This document shows, in pieces, positions 14,569-20,919 of a stretch of DNA of 20,919 nucleotides. The position numbers and the translations under genes were made by a program. Every line of letters starts with the position of its first letter. Within the stretch, counting starts at the first letter, position 1. The notes below the pieces were generated by a model. That model saw nothing but the letters and a program-made list of their open reading frames with translations. It was not told where the DNA came from and did not search any database. The stretch lies in contig CAVHYP010000046.1 of the NCBI GenBank assembly GCA_963640465.1, positions 1 through 20,919 on the forward strand. The letters run 5' to 3'. The stretch is from Colivivens sp963640465 (GTDB lineage Bacteria; Bacteroidota; Bacteroidia; Bacteroidales; Bacteroidaceae).

Positions 14569-17500
14569 TTACTCGCAGACCTTTACGCTTATGCTTCCAG
14601 TGTGGCCCGAGAATTCCGGTGCATAGGCACACTGCACAGTTGCTGCTCCGGTCAGATATTCGCCAGTGCGGGTCACATAGTAGTCGATGTCGAGGGTCAC
14701 GTTGCCCTTGGCGAACTTGTCGAAGAAGAGGTCGGTCGAAGCGTCGTGGCGTGCCACATAGCCGCCTCTGCCGTTCATCCAGCGGTAGCCGCTGCTTTGG
14801 TCTGTCGATTCGAAGCATGCCGGCGTGAGCAGGTGAACCTGTACGAAATCCATATCGCGGTCGGCAGTCACAGTGATGCGCACGGTCACGCGGTCACCCA
14901 CCTTGAGCATAGAGGTCTGTGGGTCGAAGGTTTTGCCGTCCACAAGCAGTCGACGTGCAATCTTCAGTTCGCCCGACGACTGCGTCTTCAGCCGATCCAT
15001 GTTCTCCAGGAAGCGTGCCGAAACAGCGCCCCAGGAGATACGAGAGAGGTTTTGCAAAGTCGCCTGCGAGTTGGATTGTGAAGTCGCCTGCGGGTTGGAT
15101 TGTGAAGTCGCCTGCGAGTTGGCTTGCGAAGCCTTCTGCAATCCGTTCTGCAAAGCGTTGTTCTTAGCAGGGACGATTTCCAGCTTCGTGACGCCATTCG
15201 CAGTCAGCTGCGCATCAATCTCCGTGTGCACATATCCGAGTTGCTGTGCCAGGAACTTGGTTGTGTCGATTGGGGTTGAGATATTTTTGCCGTCCATGCG
15301 GAACTGCGGCACTGCAGCATCGGCGAGGTTGGCGGAGTCGGCGAGCAGATAGCTCACGGCGCTGATGGTGTTCATCGGATTGTCCCACATCTGCGTTTGC
15401 TTCTGTCGGAGCAGCCACACCTGCATGTCAGCGAGCACGGTTTCCTTATCCGCCAGCTGCGACTGGCGCACAGCACGCATGACAGCCAGTTGTGTCGGGA
15501 TGCGGTAGTCACACCACGAGTAGTAGGCGGCGTCGGTGGCGTAGTAGCGGCCCATGCCTGGTTTGATTACCGAGTACTCCATGACTGACTGCAGGAACTC
15601 GTCGGCAACCTCGGTGTGTCCGAACGTGCGGAGGAAGCAAGCGCAGTTGGCTTTGCCGTAGATGGTGAGGTCGCGCACTGACGTCTCCACTTTTCCGAGC
15701 CATTCCTCGCGCATCTTACGGATGTCCTTGCTAACGTGTCTGTCGGGCAGAAGCGAACTGACGAAGAGGTAGTGCATGCCGGTGTTGCCCACACTGGTCT
15801 TGTCGCTATTGGTTTCATTATACAGGCGGTACATCTCCTTGTCCAGGTACTTCATACCCCGTTCGAGCATAGCCTGCACTTCGCTATCGTCGGGATCAAG
15901 CAGGGCAAGGTCTTCGCACACGGCAAGGGTCACATAGAAGCTGCCTGCCATTCCGTCGAACCAACTCCACGAACCGTCGGCGTTCTGCAGGTCCGTCAGT
16001 TTTTCTTTTGCCGAAGCCGTGCGTTGGCGCATCAGGTTTTCGTCGAAGAGGTCGAGCAAAGCTGCACGCTGGTCAGACTCGAGCAATGCGTCACGCAACC
16101 ACGGCGATTCGCGGAGCACGATGTCCTTCATGCGTTCGTTGTCTGCCAGTTCGGAGTTGATGGCAGAGACGGAATTTACTTCTGAAGAAGATTTGGATTT
16201 TGCACCAGAAGAAGCGGACTTGGCAGCATCAGCAGTACCTGCAGTTGCATTCCGTTGTTTCTCGAGTGCCTCCTTGAAGCCCGGTATGCTCTGAGCCAGG
16301 CGGCTTGCTACAGTATTGGCATAGAGGGATGCTGCATGGCTGATGGCACTGCTGTTGTCGGGTACGCTGATGCCCCGCAGAGCCTCGATGACGGTACATG
16401 CAGGATTGGCAGTATATTCGAGCGTCATGCATCGCTGAGTGGCAGACGGGCTGTTGCCATTGAAGAGCGTAGAGAGGTCGACGGTCTTGCTCTCGCTGCC
16501 GCTGATATAGAAAGGAACCGTCTCGGTGACGTACTGCTTGGCTGTAAGCACGGGCAGGTAGTTGCGTTCGCCGTCGGAACAGTTGCCTGCCTCGGCAGTA
16601 ATCTCGCACACTAGCAACGGATACTGATCTGTCACGATGTAGTCGAACGCCACCGGTTCGGTCTGTCCTGCGGCTACGGACAGTGTTTTTGTCTCGTTAT
16701 GCACCACCTTGCCGCTCTCGGCATCCAACAGACAGAAGAGGACGCGTGACTTGAGGTCTGCAGTGCCCTGGTTGATGACTCTCGACACGATGCTGACCTT
16801 GTCGCCCTCGCGCACGAAGCGCGGCATATTGGGCTGCACCATAAAGTTCTTCTTCGCCACGCAGGTCGTGTCAATCAAACCATATTTGATATCCTTGGTA
16901 TGTACCATGCCCAACAGACGCCAGGTGGTCAGGCTCTCGGGCAGGGTGAAGGCAATATGCACATCGCCGTCGGCATCGGTAGTGAGGTGTGGATAGAAGA
17001 ACGCTGTCTCATTGAAGTTGCTGCGCATGCGGTTTGAAGCACTCATATCAACCTTGCCGGCAGAAGTTCCGGCAGTATCCTCGTTGGGCGAAGCCTGGTT
17101 CGTGTCCATGCCGGCGATACGTCCAACCAACGATTTGTCTACAGCATTGCCCACGCTTTCTTCCTCCATCATCGACAAGTTGACTGCCTTTGCGCTCATC
17201 ATCAATGGGGCATCACTCAGCATTATTCCGTCTTTTCTACGTCCGCGTCTGAAACCGAAATAACCGTTGCCATCATACTCGAACGGCATCAGACGGTCGT
17301 AGTCGTGATCATTCCATGTCAGATTCTTGGCTGGGAAATTCAGCCAAAGATTGTCGGCTACGTCCTGTCCCATGAAACGGAGATAAGGCGAATAATAGTA
17401 CGCGTAGCTGTAGTTGAACATCCAGCTGAACGCAGCCAGTTGGTCGAGCGAAGCGTCGTACATCGTAGCCATCATCTCGGCTGCCTTCACGCTGTTGCCG

Positions 17501-20457
17501 TCCTTGTCCTTCACCGTCAGAATCCATTCTTCCTGCTGTCCGGGCATAAGATTGTCGCGGAACGTCTTCCATGTCAGTTGCAGACGGTTGTCGGAGCGTT
17601 GGTAGGCGATGGGCTGCGTCTTCGTGAATGTCTGTCCGTTTCTCACAAATGCCAATACCAGCGTTACAGCCTCGCCATATTCCGGTTTGTAGTCAATGTC
17701 GAACCGGTACAAGTGTCTATTCAGTTGGATTTGCTTCTGCTCGAACACTGTAGAATCCGACATTATATAATAATATACACAGATGTCATCGGCGCACGGA
17801 GCAAGCAGGACTTCGCACGGTTTGCTTTCGGAGAATGTCGGCTGGCTGCAGATATAAAGGTTGTCGTCGAACGAAGTCGGGGCTGCCTTGATCTTGGTGC
17901 GTGGGTCAACGGCTTCCTCTGAATCGTAGATGTCGTACTCACGCTGAGTTGTCACCAGATGTCCGTGACTGTCCTTAGCTGAAACCTCGATGGTGTAGGT
18001 ACCCATGGAAAGTGAGGCAAGAGAAATCGGTTTGCCAGTCTCGAACGGTCCCTCGGCGACGGTTTCCATCTCTTTACTGTTATTGTTCCTGCTGTCGTTG
18101 TAGCCCTTGCCGCTATTGCTTTCACTGTTATTTCTTTTTATTTTGTAGGTTCCGTCCACGCTCATTTCCTCGTCGTTCGGGTTGAGGGCTTTGACGGTCA
18201 AAATGTCCTTCGGATCCGACAGGTCAACCTTGCCCTTGGCAGGCAACTGGAGTGAGAAGCCCAAACCGCTGAGGTAAACGCGGTATTCGGCAGTATGTGT
18301 CTCGCCAGCGATGTCAGTCACCTCAGCCGTAAGCCGATAGCCCACCACATCACCGAGTTCCAGTTTCGTCGTGTCAGCCTCAGTTTGGAAAGTCACCACA
18401 GCCTCGCCATTGCTGTCGAGCGAGGTCTGTCCATCGGCGGTTTGTTCCCAATCGCCGTGCCAACGATATCTGCCCGTGCCACTTTCGACAATGTATTTCA
18501 CCGCAGCACCCTGCACTGGCACGCCTGCAAATGTCTGTGCAGAGATGCGAACCTGCACTGCATCGCCAAACGCGAGCTCCTTCCCTTCATCAACGGACTT
18601 GGCCGTGACATCGAAAGTCGGGCGTTTGTATTCCTCCACCTGAATCCCGTCCGAAGCGACACACGATCCGTTGATACTTATCGCAATCGAGTAGTTTCCG
18701 GGAAGTCGGTCTTTGGGCAGGACGAACTCTGTGTCGAAGGTGCCCCACTCATTACTCTTGAGCGTGTCGCACTCCACTTCCTGACCATTGACATCCGAGA
18801 GTTTCACCTCCACTTTGATGTTGGGCGTAACGTTGATCCAGCCCTTGCCGTCGCCGGTGTAGACCATGCCCGATACGTGCACAGTCTGCCCTGGTCGGTA
18901 GATAGTGCGGTCGGTGTATAACTTGACGTGACGGTTCAAGTCGTGTTGGCGCCAAGACGAATAGACGCGGATGTAGTTCTTGTCCAATTGGTCATTGTCG
19001 CTTATGGAAGCAGATATCCGCTCGATTTTGGCGTCGTCGCAGAAGTATCTGCCTGTCTCGTCGCACACCACCTTAGTCTCGTTGTCCTTCCTGTCATACA
19101 TATGGAGTGTGGCACCACTGATGGGTTTTCCAGTCTTGTTGTCTACGACGATGAAGAGTCGCTTGCCCCGAGGTTGTTCGAGGGCCAGGATGCACAGCGA
19201 ACTGACATTGAGTTGATCTACGCTGGTCTTCCCGTTGCTCTTCAGCACAGTGACGTACCGTCCGGCAGTCAGGGAGACGGTTTCAATCTGCGTGCCCTCG
19301 TACGGCATTCCCTTCTTGCGGCGCGACTGGCAGGTACTGTCCGTTCCAAGGATGAGGTGGCGTTTGTCCACCAGTTTTCCACTGGTCTTGAGTTCGCCTT
19401 TGTTGTCGCGCCCGTCATATTCCCGTATCTCCACATCAGCCGACGTAAGGTTTTCATAGTCAATCTTGAGGCAGAAAGGATGGTTGGGATAGATGAACGA
19501 ATCCGAAGCATTGCCAGAGTCGGCATCCCGACAGGATGAATACGACAGACGACACAAAGACTGCTTCATTTCGTTTTCCGCATTGACAAAACAGTTCTTG
19601 AGCGTGGACTTGCCGAACAGGTCCTGAGCATGCTTGACAAACTGCCACCGATCGTCCTCCGACACATCGCTGCCGTCCATGGCATCGAGGTACTCTGCGG
19701 CAACATCTGCCCCTGCCTCGATCGTTTCCGATTCATTCATCAACTGCTTGACAGCGGTCAGATAACAGCTTTCCGTCATGTCGTAGCGCCTCCGCTTGAG
19801 CAGATTCAGTTGCATCAGCGTGCTGGCATTGAGGTTGCCGTGTTCCTTATAATATTGGGCTGCATCTTGCAGGATGACATTGACGGAGTCGTCGTCCCAA
19901 GAGGAATAGTCTGCCACAAACATCGTAATGACCGAGTACATGTCGTTGCCCCACAGTCGGCTGTTCGCACCCTTGGTCACCACGGGCAGGTAGTCCGTGG
20001 CTTTGGCCGCTACCAGCGCGTCCTTGTCTGCCAGTGCATTTCTGAAGCACTCTGCCGACTTGTCGCGGTACTCCTGTTGCGTATCTTCGTCATAAGCAAT
20101 GGTCGAAGCCCCACACATGGCAAGATACGCCGAACCCATGATGGCATTGTATACCGAATGCTCCACAGGAGTCTTGCATTTCACTTCGGGCAAAATTTCG
20201 ATGTTGAAACTGTCGGCATCGAGGATGCATTTGGTTTCCGAAACCACAATCCATGCCTTCATCATCTGTGGGAAGTTGCCTTCGTCGGCAGCCTTCATGT
20301 AGATCTTCATGGCATCCTCGAAGACTTGCCGGGGCTGGTCCTTCGCGCTACTCTCCTCCACTGTGTTCCACAGGGAAGAATAGCTTTGGGCAGACAGGCC
20401 CAACACACTTGTCGTCAGCAACGAAGCCGACATCAACGCTTTGATTTTCTTGTTCAT
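14569..20457 (-). CDS. Secreted alpha-2-macroglobulin-like protein lacking the thioester
   Basis: A 1962-residue exported protein of the bacterial alpha-2-macroglobulin (MG2/A2M) family, members of which trap proteases in the periplasm or at the surface. A signal peptide (1-23, ending GLSAQ) has no lipobox Cys. A helical N-terminal region (about 35-300) precedes macroglobulin beta-domains. MG2 contains YTDRTIYRPGQTV (514-526) and a carboxypeptidase-regulatory-like loop lies just before it (GKPISGATLHMYDRK). The A2M domain begins near FFYPHLTTDADGDV (1152-1165), followed by NMPRFVREGD. Where family members have a CxEQ thioester, this protein has VPDNSSAISH (1365-1374) with no Cys, Glu-Gln pair. 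A helical thioester-domain-like region follows (about 1430-1750), interrupted by a Ser-rich linker. A Gln/Ser repeat (1776-1800) precedes the C-terminal receptor-binding-like domain. Family membership is clear; the protease-trapping mode would have to be thioester-independent. Confidence 0.88.
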   Translation of the reverse strand: MNKKIKALMSASLLTTSVLGLSAQSYSSLWNTVEESSAKDQPRQVFEDAMKIYMKAADEGNFPQMMKAWIVVSETKCILDADSFNIEILPEVKCKTPVEHSVYNAIMGSAYLAMCGASTIAYDEDTQQEYRDKSAECFRNALADKDALVAAKATDYLPVVTKGANSRLWGNDMYSVITMFVADYSSWDDDSVNVILQDAAQYYKEHGNLNASTLMQLNLLKRRRYDMTESCYLTAVKQLMNESETIEAGADVAAEYLDAMDGSDVSEDDRWQFVKHAQDLFGKSTLKNCFVNAENEMKQSLCRLSYSSCRDADSGNASDSFIYPNHPFCLKIDYENLTSADVEIREYDGRDNKGELKTSGKLVDKRHLILGTDSTCQSRRKKGMPYEGTQIETVSLTAGRYVTVLKSNGKTSVDQLNVSSLCILALEQPRGKRLFIVVDNKTGKPISGATLHMYDRKDNETKVVCDETGRYFCDDAKIERISASISDNDQLDKNYIRVYSSWRQHDLNRHVKLYTDRTIYRPGQTVHVSGMVYTGDGKGWINVTPNIKVEVKLSDVNGQEVECDTLKSNEWGTFDTEFVLPKDRLPGNYSIAISINGSCVASDGIQVEEYKRPTFDVTAKSVDEGKELAFGDAVQVRISAQTFAGVPVQGAAVKYIVESGTGRYRWHGDWEQTADGQTSLDSNGEAVVTFQTEADTTKLELGDVVGYRLTAEVTDIAGETHTAEYRVYLSGLGFSLQLPAKGKVDLSDPKDILTVKALNPNDEEMSVDGTYKIKRNNSESNSGKGYNDSRNNNSKEMETVAEGPFETGKPISLASLSMGTYTIEVSAKDSHGHLVTTQREYDIYDSEEAVDPRTKIKAAPTSFDDNLYICSQPTFSESKPCEVLLAPCADDICVYYYIMSDSTVFEQKQIQLNRHLYRFDIDYKPEYGEAVTLVLAFVRNGQTFTKTQPIAYQRSDNRLQLTWKTFRDNLMPGQQEEWILTVKDKDGNSVKAAEMMATMYDASLDQLAAFSWMFNYSYAYYYSPYLRFMGQDVADNLWLNFPAKNLTWNDHDYDRLMPFEYDGNGYFGFRRGRRKDGIMLSDAPLMMSAKAVNLSMMEEESVGNAVDKSLVGRIAGMDTNQASPNEDTAGTSAGKVDMSASNRMRSNFNETAFFYPHLTTDADGDVHIAFTLPESLTTWRLLGMVHTKDIKYGLIDTTCVAKKNFMVQPNMPRFVREGDKVSIVSRVINQGTADLKSRVLFCLLDAESGKVVHNETKTLSVAAGQTEPVAFDYIVTDQYPLLVCEITAEAGNCSDGERNYLPVLTAKQYVTETVPFYISGSESKTVDLSTLFNGNSPSATQRCMTLEYTANPACTVIEALRGISVPDNSSAISHAASLYANTVASRLAQSIPGFKEALEKQRNATAGTADAAKSASSGAKSKSSSEVNSVSAINSELADNERMKDIVLRESPWLRDALLESDQRAALLDLFDENLMRQRTASAKEKLTDLQNADGSWSWFDGMAGSFYVTLAVCEDLALLDPDDSEVQAMLERGMKYLDKEMYRLYNETNSDKTSVGNTGMHYLFVSSLLPDRHVSKDIRKMREEWLGKVETSVRDLTIYGKANCACFLRTFGHTEVADEFLQSVMEYSVIKPGMGRYYATDAAYYSWCDYRIPTQLAVMRAVRQSQLADKETVLADMQVWLLRQKQTQMWDNPMNTISAVSYLLADSANLADAAVPQFRMDGKNISTPIDTTKFLAQQLGYVHTEIDAQLTANGVTKLEIVPAKNNALQNGLQKASQANSQATSQSNPQATSQSNSQATLQNLSRISWGAVSARFLENMDRLKTQSSGELKIARRLLVDGKTFDPQTSMLKVGDRVTVRITVTADRDMDFVQVHLLTPACFESTDQSSGYRWMNGRGGYVARHDASTDLFFDKFAKGNVTLDIDYYVTRTGEYLTGAATVQCAYAPEFSGHTGSISVKVCE
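15059..15130 (-). repeat. Three 24-bp tandem repeats inside the macroglobulin-like gene
   Basis: Units 15059-15082, 15083-15106 and 15107-15130 are near identical (two differ by one base; the third by two or three). The period is eight codons, giving an ATSQSN/SQATSQ-type Gln-Ser-Asn linker between the helical domain and the C-terminal domain. Because 24 is a multiple of three, gain or loss of units would keep the frame and only change the linker length. Confidence 0.8.
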
Positions 20458-20490
20458 ATCTGTCAGTGTTTATTAATTCGATTGATAATG

Positions 20491-20520
20491 CAAATTTAGA
20501 GAAAATTTCTGTCATGCAAC
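20491..20520 (-). promoter_or_regulatory. Promoter of the macroglobulin-like gene
   Basis: On the minus strand GTTG (20520-20517), an 18-nt spacer and TAAATTTG (20498-20491), followed by C, match the Bacteroidota promoter. The -7 box ends 33 bases before the start codon. The tandem array begins about 12 bases upstream of the -33 element. Confidence 0.65.
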
Positions 20521-20532
20521 GAGCAAGACAGA

Positions 20533-20919
20533 TTTTTATACGCACTTTAGCCTCTTTTCAAACCGAAAGTAGGCTTTGCATGGACGCAATACCTACTTTT
20601 CGATGCGAATGAAGCCTTTGCATGGACGCAATACCTACTTTTCAATGCGAATGAAGCCTTTGCATGGACGCAATACCTACTTTTCAATGTGAAAGTAGCC
20701 TTTGCATGGACGCAATACCTACTTTTCAATGCGAATGAAGCCTTTGCATGGACGCAATACCTACTTTTCAATGTGAAAGTAGCCTTTGCATGGACGCAAT
20801 ACCTACTTTTCAATGCGAATGAAGCCTTTGCATGGACGCAATACCTACTTTTCAATGTGAAAGTAGCCTTTGCATGGACGCAATACCTACTTTTCAATGC
20901 GAATGAAGCCTTTGCATGG
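20533..20919. repeat. 42-bp tandem array with two alternating unit types, open at right edge
   Basis: Eight full 42-bp units (20575-20910) and the first 9 bases of a ninth are seen, preceded by one decayed unit (20533-20574). Each begins TTTGCATGGACGCAATACCT. Two versions differ in the last 12 bases: GCGAATGAAGCC (A) and GTGAAAGTAGCC (B), in the order A A B A B A B A. In B units CTACTTTTCA pairs with TGAAAGTAG around ATG, a 9-bp hairpin with one bulge; in A units the pairing is broken. Minus-strand translation gives a 14-residue repeat (KSRYCVHAKA...), and one plus-strand frame is open too. A 42-base period keeps any frame open, so this is not evidence for a protein. There are no spacers, so it is not a CRISPR array. 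Confidence 0.85.

Noticed and set aside
20547..20897. 116-codon minus-strand ORF (KSRYCVHAKA repeats) as a real protein gene
   Set aside because: A repeat of 42 bases keeps any open frame open, a plus-strand frame is open as well, and the ATG is only an internal repeat position; the case stays open until the sequence beyond the edge is seen.
20575..20919. CRISPR array at the right edge
   Set aside because: The 42-bp units follow each other without spacers and vary only in two fixed versions; there are no cas genes.

Overview
The window looks like chromosomal DNA from a member of the Bacteroidota, most likely the Prevotellaceae. Three things point there. Most transcription units start with a TTTG/TTG-N18-20-TAnnTTTG promoter, the form used by the primary sigma factor of this phylum. 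The cluster lpxD-lpxC-lpxA-(pRiA4b-like)-miaA has the Bacteroidales order. The proteins (QueF, AMP-dependent synthetase, dockerin-tagged GH128 and GH43 enzymes) have a Prevotella-like character. The genus is inferred, not proven.

Layout. 1-110: promoter for a gene running off the left edge. 370-915: small heat-shock protein and its terminator. 965-2384: a two-gene queuosine unit, a YhhQ-type transporter followed by the preQ0 reductase QueF. A 33-nt element just before the transporter start codon matches a preQ1-I riboswitch in topology and in its ligand-contacting bases. 6641 down to 2399 (minus strand): lpxD, lpxC, lpxA, an acidic pRiA4b ORF-3-like protein and miaA, tightly packed and probably one operon. 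LpxC is free-standing here, without the FabZ domain usually fused to it in Bacteroidota.

6871-12428: two convergent secreted glycoside hydrolases (GH128-like and GH43), both ending in a two-repeat dockerin with identical DTQDV cores. Between them lie a long imperfect inverted repeat and the wreck of an AlbA_2/HATPase_c_4 gene. 14275-12587 (minus): acyl-CoA synthetase. 20457-14569 (minus): a 1962-residue secreted alpha-2-macroglobulin-like protein whose thioester motif appears to be absent and which carries a 24-bp tandem repeat. 20533-20919: a 42-bp tandem array, alternating between two unit types, that abuts the macroglobulin promoter and runs off the right edge.

How the parts work together. 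The queuosine unit should be feedback-controlled by preQ1, which is the product of its own second enzyme. The lpx cluster supplies the first acylation, the deacetylation and the second acylation of lipid A. The two dockerin enzymes suggest assembly onto a shared cohesin partner that is not in this window. No CRISPR array, tRNA, rRNA or intact mobile element was seen.
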